DNA from: Setoptus koraiensis
Taxonomy: Eukaryota > Arthropoda
Direction: 5' to 3'
NCBI GenBank assembly: GCA_048013815.1
Contig: CM106585.1
Location: forward strand, 2,046,001-2,110,000
Length of the DNA: 64,000 nt
This document shows positions 13,001-24,960 of this stretch, one piece after another (within the stretch, counting starts at the first letter, position 1; each line of letters starts with the position of its first letter). The notes beneath the pieces are model-generated. The model was not told the origin of the DNA, ran no database searches, and worked only from the letters and a program-made list of their open reading frames with translations. Made by a program: the position numbers and the translations under genes.

Positions 13001-13604
13001 GATGAGCCTGAGACAACGGTTACCGGACGGTTGTATAACAGCATACTTCTGGTCAAGCTTTGACCTCTGACAGAGAACTCTACGAATACTAATTCTGACT
13101 CGGCATGACTGTCATACACTTGAGAAGAAGGTGGCCTCCTCCTCCGCCTCCTTCTTCATGCTTGTTAGTGGCTGCAATTATCAAGTGTACAATTTTAAAC
13201 TGAACAAATAAAGCTTAGCATACCACAGGTAGCTTATACAGGTTGCTATAAAAAGACCAACAATTTTCAAGGTGAGAATCAAATTTGTTTGCGTTATTTG
13301 CAACGACACTGCAACCGACGACAAACTAATAAACTTTTGCAAACTTTTTGCATGTGAATATAATCTAAAAAAGTTCTGTGATCAGTTAGTGATGCAATAG
13401 CAAGCGGTGTCAGTTGATATTAGCTATTAGTAGTGATTGAAAATAGTGATTAAACAAGAGCAAAAACAATCAATTTAGAGCGCGTACAACCCGTCAGTCA
13501 GCATGAATTCGAATCTAATTTGATTCAACAAACATTTGATCATCATCTTAACAATCAAATAGATAATCAATTGATAGATAAGAGCACAAGCAACACACAC
13601 AGAT
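7082..13604. other. Long intergenic region, no gene supported
   Basis: About 6.5 kb. A probable AATAAA for the upstream gene lies at 7352. All ORFs are under about 105 codons, lack recognisable motifs and show no plausible exon chain. One copy of a dispersed repeat lies at 10384-10618. Short simple repeats (TAA/TGA) occur near 12705-12735. The last few hundred bases before 13605 are presumably promoter and 5' UTR of the chitinase, but no core element can be assigned. Confidence 0.55.
10384..10618 (+). repeat. Dispersed repeat shared with 37499-37741
   Basis: Imperfect copy of a roughly 235-bp sequence. Shared blocks include GATGCAGTCTGCTTCAACTA, GATAAACACTG, TTTTAGCTCGT and GTCTGCCT. The copies are diverged, with small indels. 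No coding potential or terminal inverted repeat was seen, so this looks like an old non-autonomous element. Confidence 0.8.
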
Positions 13605-16600
13605 ATGATGAAATCACAATATTGTAAAAAATTGCCAAAGAGAGAGAAGTTCATAGTGAGGCCCTACTCATGGCGATACATTTTATTTGCGGCAGTTCTC
13701 GCTTTAATCTCAACCTTTGTTCTTTTTATCATTGGATCCATGAGAACAGTCGAGGCATCCGCAAGCAAACAACACAATCCCAACTATGCAACAAGAAATA
13801 TTGAGCAGTTTCAATCGTCACGTCAACCACGCAAACAGATGACCGGAAAAAGTCACTCGAGACGACTGGAAAATTCTTATTATGATGCAAGCACAAATGA
13901 CGATTATACTGACAATTACAGAAGTCACCTTTCAGCGAATCGTCGCCAAAGTTCGTGGTATAATCAACAAAAAGGAGCCATAAAACAGAGGTCAAACAGT
14001 GGCAATGTTTCAGGAACTAAAAGAAGATCACCAGCAGCGCAAACTAGACAACGATCGTCATCAACCAAGACATCGCCACCGAACAAGTCACATTTCAGCC
14101 CAATCGACGGATCCGCGCCAGACAGCAACACCACTTTGATATCTCGGGCAGTGGTCAAGCCAAGACAGAAGACAGGTAAGTGCGCCGACGCCAACGATTT
14201 ACTCCCACCCAGTTAGAAAGAATATGCCCACGACAGCTCCGCTTGCTCAATACACAACTTGAGACTTTGCACATATCCAATTAATATATATGGATATTAA
14301 TTAATTATTCTTCTGCTTGTGGCCACTGAACAAAATTAATCATTGCAGAACATGGAAAAAAACTTGTTTGCTACTACGGAACATGGGCAGTATATCGGCC
14401 AGACGCAGGCCGATATCCAGTGGAAAACATAGATCCATTTCTTTGCACTCACATCATCTATGGGTAAGTTGTTATTATCATTGTTTCTTATAATTTTCAG
14501 AAAGTGCCCACTTCAATAGCTCGGTTGGCAAGTTTTGTTGCCGTCGCAGGGACTCCAATTGCATATATTGCATTGAAATCAGGGTTGCCCACTTGCTGCC
14601 AATTTGCGGTAAATTGACGGCAAGTGGCACTTGATTCTTTCACAATTATTCTTTGCATATTTGGCAATGCTCATTGTCATTGATATTGCACAACATGATA
14701 CGGCCACTCAATTGGTAGTGCTGTAACATATCGCTCCATGATACGACCAAGAGAAAACTGATCGAGAACTATTATTTCGTCAATGAACTAATACAATGCA
14801 ACACAACAGATTTACAGGGCTCAGCTATGATGGCTTGATAAAGCCTCTTGACCCTTGGAATGACTTGGAGGACAATTACGGCAAAGGAGCAATGAAAAGA
14901 TTTACAAACTTGAAAAAGATCAATCCAGAACTTAAGACTCTTGTCGCTATTGGAGGTAAATACATGCACGCATAGTGTTGCTTAATTAATGATGAAGGTC
15001 AATTAGTTGTAATCTTAACTCTCGCAAATATTTTCTGTCGCTTTTTGCTGTTTGCAATATTTTCGATAGGCTGGAATGAGGGTAGCACAAAGTACTCCAA
15101 TATGGCCATGGATCCCGAGAAGAGGATAAGATTCGCTCAAAGTGTTGTGGAATTCCTTAAAAAATACAACTTTGACGGCTTAGACCTCGATTGGGAGTAT
15201 CCTGGATCTCGCGGTGGAAAATCTTTTGACAAGCAAAACTTTGTGTCGTTATTGCGCGATTTGAAAAATGCCTTCAGGGAAGACGATTTCCTGTTGACTG
15301 CAGCAGTGTCGGCAGGCAAATGGTTTATCGACCCCGCTTACGACATACCCCAAGTGTCCAGGTGAGTACAGTTTAGCTGGCCTTTTTTTATTACTTCATT
15401 CTATTCTAAGCGCTTCTTTATGACTAAACTGATCAACCAAAACTGAATTATCGTTTCCGTCAATTATCAGATATCTCGATATCATAAATCTCATGACTTA
15501 TGACTATCACGGCGGATGGGAAAGCAAAACCGGAATGAACGCTCCATTATACCCGTCGCCTGTGCACGACAAAACAAAGGAGGACAGAATGTTGAATGTT
15601 AATTTCTCCGTGAATTATTGGATTGACAACGGTGCATCACCGGCGCAAATTGTGCTGGGTGTTGGCTCGTACGGTAGGTCATTCACACTGGATAGAAGCA
15701 ATCAGAATGGCATAAATGCACCCGCCAGCCAAAAGGGTCAAGCGGGCCCGTATACTCGAGAGCCAGGCTCGTTGGGTTACAATGAGATTTGTGAATCGTT
15801 TCAAAGACACCCGAACTCTTGGACTGTGGTGCGCGATCCTCATTACTTGGCACCCTATGCCTACAACGAGCGACAATGGGTCGGCTACGACGACATGGAA
15901 AGTCTGAAAGTGAAAACGCAATACGCAAAATCAATGGCATTGGGAGGCATGATGATGTGGTCAATTGAAACGGACGATTTTCATGGCAAATGTCATGACG
16001 AGAAATATCCTCTGCTCAATACCATTAAAAGAGAATTAGAATCCGGTACTACAACAAAACCGACCACTGGCGCCCCCACCACAACAACCGGCAGACCAAC
16101 AGTTGCACCAGCAAAACCGACAACTTCACAGAAACCAATTACATCAGTCAAGCCAGTCAGGCCGACCTCGACAACTTTCAAGCCATCGGTCACCACCAAG
16201 CGACCCACTGCTGCCACAAGCAAACGGCCAACAACTCTTCGGCCATCTACAACTACAACAGGTAGAGAGGTCGAAGAGGACGAACGACCCAGACCCACCA
16301 GGCCGGCCCCATCAACAACAAGAAGACCGACAACCGTAACGAAGAGGCCAACAACAACAACGAGACGACCGTCAACAACTGGCAGACCAGTGGTGATAAT
16401 GCCATCAACGTCTAGCAGGCCCATCCAAGGTGGCAGTAGCCAGAAATTTACCTGTACTAGCGAAGGTATGTTTGCCGATCCGAAGAAATGTACAGTTTTC
16501 CATCGTTGCGTGCCAGGCTTCATGACAACTGCGTTCATTGATTACAGATTTGATTGTGCCCCAGGAACCGCCTTCAATGAAGAAATGCAAATATGTGACT

Positions 16601-16662
16601 TCATAGCTAATGTGGCCTCATGTACAAAAAACAACTATGTTGTATATAATGATTATATGTAG
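13605..16662 (+). CDS. GH18 chitinase with N-terminal membrane anchor and C-terminal CBM14
   Basis: Five exons: 13605-14175, 14349-14463, 14810-14955, 15070-15361 and 15471-16662, giving 771 residues in frame. Residues about 22-45 (WRYILFAAVLALISTFVLFI) are a signal anchor after a basic N-terminus, predicting a type II membrane protein or an uncleaved signal. A low-complexity basic/Ser/Asn spacer runs to about residue 190. The GH18 domain starts near 193 (GKKLVCYYGTWAVYRP) and keeps all four hallmark regions: LVAIGGWNEGS, FDGLDLDWEYPG (catalytic Glu320, Asp316 and Asp318), MTYDYHGGWE near 383 and MMMWSIETDDFHG near 538. A Thr/Pro/Arg linker (about 560-700) leads to a six-Cys CBM14/peritrophin-A domain (about 703-760). 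It would cleave chitin in cuticle or extracellular matrix. The exact arthropod chitinase group is uncertain. A possible AATAAA lies at 16808. Confidence 0.95.
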
Positions 16663-19132
16663 ATGCGATACAATTCACGATGCCAATAGTAATAATAATG
16701 ATGATAATTGAAGTTTTATTTCCGATGCATATAGATATATGATTATTTATTTTCAATAATTCCACAACAACAACAACAGCGACAACAACGCCATCAATAA
16801 TAATAACAATAAAAATTACAATAATAATAATGATGCTGACAGTATGTTTAACGAGACGAGAAGTGTTGCAAGTTCTATTTGGAATTCTCTGTAACCGAGA
16901 CACTGTAAAGAGTGAAGGAACAAGGACGAGCCAAACATATCCAGTGGGTTTGTATAGATTCAGATCGATTTCCACAGATGGCTCATGTATATCTGACATC
17001 GTTTGCGTCAGATCTGTTGCAGATCATGAACCACCCATTTAACTATCGGACACTCTACACTTTTACCAATGATACTGGTGTCCATTCATCCGTCTCGTTA
17101 TCTGTCATTGCATCATATATGTGTATTACAGTGTTGATAGTAGCAAAGAAAGAAAGAAAGAAAGAAGGAGAGAAAAAAAAAAACTACGAAGAAGACGTTA
17201 CCTGAAAGATAAAATAGGAAGCTTTATTCTCACAAACAATTATTAGCAGCATCAGTGAGTATCCGACTCAAGTATGCTGAAGGGACAGTTTGATATTGCC
17301 ATACTGATGTTACATTTTAGTAGTATCTCAACTTGTTAGTCAGTAGTGTCTCAGACTAACCGAACTAGTATTCTCATAGTATGGCTAGTGTCAACTGCGA
17401 GTGGCCATCTAAAATAGAGATCACTGTTGAGAGATACATAACGAACAGTAAAGGAAGATGGAGCTTAAGTGGACGGGAAGGTGGATAAAAAGTGGATAAA
17501 ATAGTATCATATATACGAGTGTCGGCCCAAACTGCCTGACACAACAGCCACGCCAATCACCAGGCCCTGTGGCACTAGTCACCTTGTTGGTTGCCGACCA
17601 CCTTCTTGAAAGCTGATGCAATTTGGACACAGATCTTGTGAGCAAGCCGAACCGAGCCGAACTGAATCGAATCGGATCGAACCGAAGCGAACATCTTGTT
17701 ATCCATTGGATTCCACAAACCTCTCGATGTGGCTCTATGTGGTACCACTTCTCATGGCTTCCCTCGGCTCACAAAAGATATACCAATAAATGTGGACGCT
17801 TTTTTATGCCATCTGCTCTATTTCTTCAGCGATTCTCTTCTATAGCAGTTCTTTTAGTTGCCCAATTTTGAATAACACAACCGACTTGTGAGCATCTGTT
17901 GATGCCTCTCGTATGTTTGACAATTTCATGTTTCTCATATTGGAACTGGGCAACAATCAGTGTTGGAAACACGTAAGATCCAACACTGATGGCTAACTAG
18001 ACCGGATTGAACAGCATTATAGCGTAGCAAAACACAACGAAAAAATTGATAGTTTTTCCCAGATTTATTGTTAGTTTTCCCTGTGGCTAGAGCACATTGT
18101 CTTGTCGCCCCTCTAATAGGCCGAACTAACTTTTTGTATCTTTCTTTGCCTGTCTAGTAGATATCGATTCACATTGAGCCAATTTGTATCAAACTATAGT
18201 GACTGTGTGCAATTCTTTAAAAGAATAACCTTATATCCTACCTATGTTTTGGCTCGGATAAAAGAACCACCAGCAAGTATTCTATTGCTCACTGTAGCTA
18301 TTGTGGATAGAAACAAGTCGTAACAGCGATCAAACCATTGTAAATTTGAGATTATCTGAGATGGCACAAACAGCCATATAGTACAAACGCCATCATGTGA
18401 TTCGATCATGCCAGATGGTAGACTTGAAATCTGAAGCTATCAAACACACTAGCAGATACTTACAAGGAATATGTCTTTTTTATCCGTCTCACCAATGATA
18501 CTCGCATATAATATATGTGCACATCTCTTCATATGTGTTTGATATACATTTATTTATTCATTAATACATATATATATTTATATATAAATAAATATATCTA
18601 TGTATATATGAAGCGCAATGTTATTGAGGGGAATATTTCTCGCATATGTCAGTCATCGACAGTGTAGCTAGTTTATCGTGGCTCACAGCGCTTTATCTGA
18701 AATATGTCTTATCCAGCTCACATCCATTCAATCTTATCAAGCTAGCGATTGGTGGGCAGCCCCAGCAGAGAGATAGATTGCACATGGAAGAATCGAGATT
18801 TGATCTCATATGATCAATTCTTAAAGTGGTTGACATAAACTGTAGACACACATAGACACTCATACACACATATGCAAATAAATATATGAAATTCATTGCA
18901 CTTGTACTTGGTATATAAATAGTCTTGTTGCGAATGGATGAGGACTACATCATATAACAAGTTGCAAGATATCTAATAGATTTAGTTGAATATATGCCAA
19001 AAAGCCAAAGCTAATGCGTTATGATAATAACTAGATACGTGTGATATAATAAATAAATATAAAAATAATGCCCATCGATAATAATATCAAATCGTCTTGA
19101 TAGGTTGTCATAGGTTTTTTGCACCTAGTTCA

Positions 19133-19178
19133 AACTATTTGCGATTATACCATTTCAATGGTATAATCGCAAATAGTT
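19133..19178. repeat. Perfect 46-bp inverted repeat (22-bp arms, 2-base loop)
   Basis: The left arm (19133-19154, starting AACTATTTGCGATTATACC) is the exact reverse complement of the right arm (19157-19178). Only TC separates them. No T-run or coding context suggests a particular role. Confidence 0.97.
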
Positions 19179-20354
19179 ATATGGCATGGAGGTTACGAAC
19201 GTATATAAATACGACGAAATGAGAAAAATAATAATAAGAGTGACAAGTAGCTGATTCGCAATCGTGTCATTTTTCCAGTTATCATTACTTTTGTATTTTT
19301 ATACATGCATTTGTGTTGGTATATGTAGTAATAATAATAATTTATATTATTTTATATCTATGACAATCTCTTGTTATTAAATCTGTGGCTTTTGTTTATA
19401 GCTGCTTGTCTAGACACAAGACTAAACATAAATGAGTCTAGACAAAGTGCAAGTGAAGTTGTCCTTTACACTCTGTTCGATCAATCCACAACGACGGGCG
19501 CACTCGCCCACCAATCCATCACATATCCATTATTGCACTGATTGGTGTATCGCTTTCAAGATACGTATCGAGTCTCGTTTGTGCCGATTATGTCATCTTC
19601 TCCTACGCAAACTAACGAACATCACGTGCGATTACAATAATAACAAACGTGTCAACTTTGTTTTATAATCATTATAATTCTGCATGACAATTGTTTGCAA
19701 TTGTTACCAATTGTTAGTGCGATTACAGGCGGATGAATATCGCATGAATAATATTTGAACAATCGGCTCACAATTGTCAGCATGCCACGTTCAACTGTGT
19801 GCCAAACAACAACTTGCCCTGGACACATAACTGTAATCATCAGAGTCTAATGTGATTATACTACCGCTTCCGGTTGCCACTCGCCTCAAATAATGTATAA
19901 TCTATCGCGTAAACACACACACACACACGTGATTGTGGGGCCCCTTGTATTTGTTGGTGATGTGACTGGCGCATCATGTGAGCGCATAAAAGTTATATGA
20001 TATAACAACAAATAGTTGTGAGTCAACAAAACGCGCAACATGAGTCTGTGCCAACATCATCGTGTGCCGACAAAAGTTTGAGCGGACGCGACAATGAATT
20101 TGCCAACAATGAATCGAACAATCGGGCTTTCGCGCCATTCCGAGCTCATGGTTGCAGCAGCAGCGCGCTGTTCGAGTCGAACTGTTCGACGGAGGCCCGC
20201 AGTCCGCGTGAGCGAGCCATCCGAATCATTCGAACCATTCGATCAATGTGTGCGCGAGCCACCAAATGAGGAACGGACAAACAAGATGGCGCCTCCCGGT
20301 GCGCATAGACGCGGGCGTCGCATGCGGTATAAATGGCGTATATATTAGCAAGTA

Positions 20355-20389
20355 AAAAGTATAGATAACGATGGCATATCTATACTTTT
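20355..20389. repeat. 12-bp inverted repeat with 11-base loop
   Basis: AAAAGTATAGAT at 20355-20366 pairs with ATCTATACTTTT at 20378-20389. A small hairpin could form; function unknown. Confidence 0.9.
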
Positions 20390-20524
20390 AGTTGTGACAC
20401 GATACGACGGCGATGATGAGAGTTCGTTGCTCCAAGAGTTCGATTTTAAATGGTGCGAGCTAATCTTATATACACTTTATTACAACTGGCTGTGTTATGG
20501 CGAGATGCAACACGATAACGCAGC

Positions 20525-21168
20525 CACACACACACACACACACACATTATGCGAGTCGCATATCCGTTCCGGCGTGCACCGTGTGCCAGACGACGAGCCG
20601 GTTGTTGTAATATCGATATGTCAGCCGGGCCACATCAAATCAGGGTACGCACAAGCTGCGTTGATATACTACTACTAGTATATGTGAGCCGTGTAGGTAG
20701 GCCGTCGTGGAAATATCCGTGAGCAATAGCATGGATATTTGTGTGGATTCGCCGGCGTTGCAGGCCGGTGTTTGTGTACAGTGTGTAGTGGATGCAGCGC
20801 TACAGTAAGAGATTGAAAATGTATATACGACACGCACAGCGACGCCCAAAGCGCGCAACGCACACTTTGTCAGTGGATAATCAAAAAGGCCCGACAGCAT
20901 GCTGGTGGCTATTTGCAAGTGGTCGTTCGATTCCGACGATTCGCCCTGTGCGTGTGTGTGTGTGTGTGTGTGTGTTTGTGTACAACTGGCTTATAATCAC
21001 GAACAGACCGGGTGTGTGTGTGTGTGTGTGTGTGGTGCGGTGCAGTGCGGTGTGTGCGACCAAACGAGCGCCACGAACCTGGGGTAGATGTTAGAAAAAT
21101 TCTAACACGCCAGATATACGATAGATATACGGGGAATATTCGATTTGCGTCGCGTATATATGCATTTA

Positions 21169-21199
<31 letters not shown>

Positions 21200-21785
21200 A
21201 GTAATGGCATGGCCGGGAAAGAGGGGGGAGCGAATAAAGGCAAGCGCTGTTGTTGTTGCTTTTTATCGCGCGGACTTTAGTCACACACACACACACACAC
21301 ACACCATGGCATGGCGGATGGTACATATATAAGTAGGCATCGAACAAAACGCATACGTCCGCTTCTAGTCGTTCTCGTCTAAGCGCGCGGCGCTGCTGTG
21401 AACTCGCTGTGGCAACACACACACACACACATTCTATATAATACATACAGTAATACATACAGTGTAGGATGATTCTATAATTCGTCGTCATCCTTGAAGA
21501 CATGCACACACACACACCCGCCTTGTGCATGCACGACAGGCACACACACACACCGGGGTGAGACGTGTATGGTCTGCCGGGGAGCATGGCGCACAGTCTG
21601 AGCCATACACTGTATGCCATAGTCTATGGCCCATGAACTGTATGGCATACCGTCTGTGGCGCACACAGGCCAGACAGGCCGACTGGCCGACTGGCTCACC
21701 GACAGACAAAGGCAGAGAGCATCGAACGAGACAAAAAGTGGCAAATTATCACTGGTGCCGGCGCACAATTCTACGCTGCCCCCCG

Positions 21786-21816
<31 letters not shown>

Positions 21817-22033
21817 ATCCGCAACCCGACATTGTGACGGCGATAATACCGTGGGGCGACACTGGGCCTCTCTTTCGGCAAAGGTGAACTGGCCGCCGCT
21901 TTGAGTGGCGCTGACTCCCCGAATGGGCGTCGTCTGTTGTTGCCAACAGGATGAGCGTAAAAATAAAAATGGAGGGATAATCCATCCGTGAGCAGCACAA
22001 GATTATGCCCGACGACTCTGTGTGTGTGTGTGC

Positions 22034-22077
<44 letters not shown>

Positions 22078-22090
22078 GTGTGTGCGTGCG
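20525..22090. repeat. Cluster of TG/CA and CT microsatellites
   Basis: Separate (CA)n or (TG)n runs lie at about 20525-20546, 20948-20975, 21012-21034, 21172-21199, 21282-21303, 21413-21430, 21503-21518 and 22017-22090, with a (CT)n run at about 21786-21809. Another CA run is at 22858-22883. The strand bearing TG alternates along the cluster. Confidence 0.97.
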
Positions 22091-23186
22091 TGTGAGAGTA
22101 TAAAGTAAAGATAATAATAATAATACTGCTGGTGGTGGTGACAGTAATTGTAAGATAAAGGCGGACAGTGTCACATTGGGCCAACTTGATCGCTGGCTCG
22201 GATCATCACCGCCAGAAGTCGTTGTTGTCGGTTGCTGGCATATAGTCGGGGAGCATGTACATTTGTTAGTTGTTGCTGTTGTCGTCGTCGTTGTTGTTGT
22301 TGTTGCTGTTAGCGTGAACTAGACTAGTCGCTAGTGGCATTTCAAGAGTAATGGCTCAACTCGCACAAGGGGCAACCACCAACTATATATCGTGGGGCAG
22401 GCCAACAAGGACACAACAGCAGCAACAACAGGCTAGCTGACTCACTGAGAGAATTGTTGAGGCAGACAGGCCTGGCAACAATCAACAGCAACCACCACCA
22501 CCGACAACAACAACTGAGCCGACACTTGAGAGTATATTTTTGCCATGGATGCAGCAGTGGTTGTTGCAGCTTGTTCTATGTAGCTGCCTGGTGCTGTCGC
22601 TGAGATCACAGTGGATCATTCATCGATGATTGTCAGCCTGTCATGCAAGCGCACAACAGCGAGAGATAGGTAGGTAGGTTATAACATTTATCCACCATCT
22701 CTTTGAGATATTCACTATATAACGCACACAATTCAATGCTGTAACTCACTGCTAATGTAGGAACTGAGCCATAGATTGGATCAGATCAAATTGACTCAAG
22801 AGTCTCGAAAAAGTATATAGAACACACAACTAATACATACTATAAGGTACAAACAAGCGCACACACACACACACACACACACACTCTCATTGCTCGCACT
22901 CACACTCGCTAGCGCTCATTACAGCGATAAGTTATCGCCGATCGCCGATGAGAAACAAAAAATAACCATTTAATATATATTTATATAAAAACCAATATAT
23001 ATATCTTTATATATATATACATAGACATATATATATATACACATATCTACATACATGTCTCACAAAAGTCAGCCAGAGAAAATATCACATCACAAGACAA
23101 CCAAATCCTAATGATATACTTACTTACCATTGAACAATCGGACACTCACTCAATTAAATACTTGTTAGATATACCAGTATCCCAAA

Positions 23187-24698
23187 ATGTCTAAAATTTC
23201 TAAAGGTAACAAATTCAATGCTCCCAAAGACAATGTCAAGCAACAACAACCATCATCCACCTCCTTGTTGGCCATAAATCAACCGTCCGCTTCCTCTTTG
23301 GCCAGCCTATTGTCTTGCCAAAGAAATGTAAATAGAAGCTCCACAACAAGCAAAAATAAGAAACAACTCAATAATTCGGCTCCTATCAATGCTAGCCTCC
23401 CTAAAAAGAAAAATACCAAAAATATCAGCAGTGAACAGCAATTAAACTACAATTATAATAATAATATTAGTAATAGTAATAACAACACTCATACTACTAA
23501 TACCTACAGCGATAACATGACACAAAAATTTGATGCAATCACACTCAGATTGCTGGAATCACTCTTCACCATCAATGAACGTCCATGTAGTGAGGCCATC
23601 GAAATGATAGCGCAAAGAATAAAATCTGACTTCACCACTGTCTCTCATTGGTTCCATGTCAAAAGAAATAGATCGCAACAGTTCCAAGAGAGAAATCAAG
23701 CCTCTAGTTTATTAAGAAATAATCCTCAAACGAAAAACAAGAGAAAAGAACAAACATATGATATCACTGATGATGATAATATTACCACCCCAAGTAACAA
23801 TAGTATCAATACTTGTAACAATAACAACAAAAGATTGAACATTACCAAGAATCATCGCACATCCACCGAGTCTTCATCTGCAGATTCCTCTACAAATTCC
23901 AATCTGATCTTCCCGTTCGATGCTAGTCAACTTCTGAAGCATCTTCAACAACAATTATTGCAACAGCAACAATTGCAACAGCAACAAATGCAACAGCAGC
24001 TATTGGAAAAAAATAACAAATCTATTTATGATGACAGTTACGATCTAGATGATAGGTTAGAAGACGATCTCCAACCAGATGTACCACTCAACGATATCGA
24101 TTATTACGCATCCTCAAATTCGGCTGCACCAAGTGCCGACTGTGAAGACTATGATGATGTGGATATCCAAGATTATTCCTTCGAAGAGATAGCCGCAGTT
24201 TCCGAAATGGTCAGACATAGACGGATGACCATGGGCCTTTCACAAACTAAGGCGAGCCAGAGTTTCAGAGCATTCACCGGCGGCCAATGCGAATTCGGAG
24301 ACAACTTTATCGCTCAATTTGAGAGTATGCAAGCAGAACAGCATACTGCAAAGTGGGCTCTGAGATCGTTCGGTCCATGGCTGGATTATATTGAAGGAGA
24401 GCTTAGCTTGGGCCGCGAACTATTATTCATGGCACATGATGATCCCACACGGACAGCACGACGCCGCGAGGGCCGAGTATTTACCTTTTCTGAATACCAG
24501 AGAACAATTCTTGAGAATTGCTTTGCGGAAAGCCAGTACCTCACACCTGAACAATTCGACGAATTGTCGCGTACAATAAGAGTCCCTAACAGAAGCTTGA
24601 AAACCTGGTTCAAGAACAGAAGAAGCAAGCAGCGTTCGCAGTCAAAAGTATCAGAAACAAATGTTGTGAAATCATGTAATAAGTTCGTGGTACATTAA
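23187..24698 (+). CDS. Divergent POU-type homeobox protein with an extra N-terminal homeodomain
   Basis: Single 503-residue exon. The N-terminus is Asn/Ser/Lys-rich. Residues about 113-166 look like a degenerate homeodomain: LRLLESLFTINERP, IAQRI, then helix 3 VSHWFHVKRNR, in which the DNA-contacting Asn51 is replaced by Val. A Q-rich tract follows (about 250-275) and then an acidic stretch. Residues about 330-405 fit a POU-specific domain (HRRMTMGLSQ, then FIAQFESMQ), but the recognition helix lacks the usual QTTICR contacts. Residues about 425-487 are a more normal homeodomain ending in LKTWFKNRRSKQRS with Asn51 kept. It is probably a nuclear DNA-binding transcription factor. The POU plus homeodomain assignment is fairly secure; the first homeodomain is an inference from pattern. 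The lack of introns could reflect retroposition. Its 3' end faces the RhoGEF gene 262 bp away. Confidence 0.85.
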   Translation: MSKISKGNKFNAPKDNVKQQQPSSTSLLAINQPSASSLASLLSCQRNVNRSSTTSKNKKQLNNSAPINASLPKKKNTKNISSEQQLNYNYNNNISNSNNNTHTTNTYSDNMTQKFDAITLRLLESLFTINERPCSEAIEMIAQRIKSDFTTVSHWFHVKRNRSQQFQERNQASSLLRNNPQTKNKRKEQTYDITDDDNITTPSNNSINTCNNNNKRLNITKNHRTSTESSSADSSTNSNLIFPFDASQLLKHLQQQLLQQQQLQQQQMQQQLLEKNNKSIYDDSYDLDDRLEDDLQPDVPLNDIDYYASSNSAAPSADCEDYDDVDIQDYSFEEIAAVSEMVRHRRMTMGLSQTKASQSFRAFTGGQCEFGDNFIAQFESMQAEQHTAKWALRSFGPWLDYIEGELSLGRELLFMAHDDPTRTARRREGRVFTFSEYQRTILENCFAESQYLTPEQFDELSRTIRVPNRSLKTWFKNRRSKQRSQSKVSETNVVKSCNKFVVH

Positions 24699-24888
24699 AA
24701 ACAAACTGTAACATCTGAGTTGATGCTCTCGAATTTGATGTTTAATGTTTGAATGCCTTTATTCTGATATTCTTGATAGCAAGCTCTTCCATACTGTAGA
24801 AAAATTTCTGATCGATTCGTGTCCATCGTGCATTAGAACCTCTGAAGAGATGGTTATTTACGATCATTACTGTTTGAATCACCTATAC

Positions 24889-24894
24889 TTTATT
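24889..24894 (-). terminator. Polyadenylation signal for the RhoGEF gene
   Basis: TTTATT on the plus strand reads AATAAA on the minus strand, 67 bp past the stop codon. Confidence 0.65.
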
Positions 24895-24960
24895 CTCTAC
24901 TTTCTATGAGAATAACAACTATATACAGCAAATTTCATATTAAGTAAATTAAATACCTAT

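Larger units (their letters stand above)
16663..23186. other. Long intergenic region: hairpin and microsatellite cluster
   Basis: About 6.5 kb with no supportable gene. It holds GAAA repeats near 17145-17170, an AT-rich block near 18540-18610, a 46-bp hairpin (19133-19178), a smaller inverted repeat (20355-20389), and a dense run of TG/CA and CT microsatellites from about 20.5 to 22.9 kb. ORFs listed by six-frame translation there are Thr/His or Cys/Val translations of the dinucleotide repeats. The AT-rich 22.97-23.05 kb stretch just upstream of the homeobox gene may be its promoter or 5' UTR. Confidence 0.6.

Noticed and set aside
19133-19178. Hairpin as a microRNA precursor
   Set aside because: Perfect arms with a 2-base loop do not fit a normal pre-miRNA loop, and no known miRNA seed was recognised.
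20394-22184. Several 60-170-codon ORFs rich in Thr-His or Cys-Val
   Set aside because: All are translations of TG/CA microsatellites.
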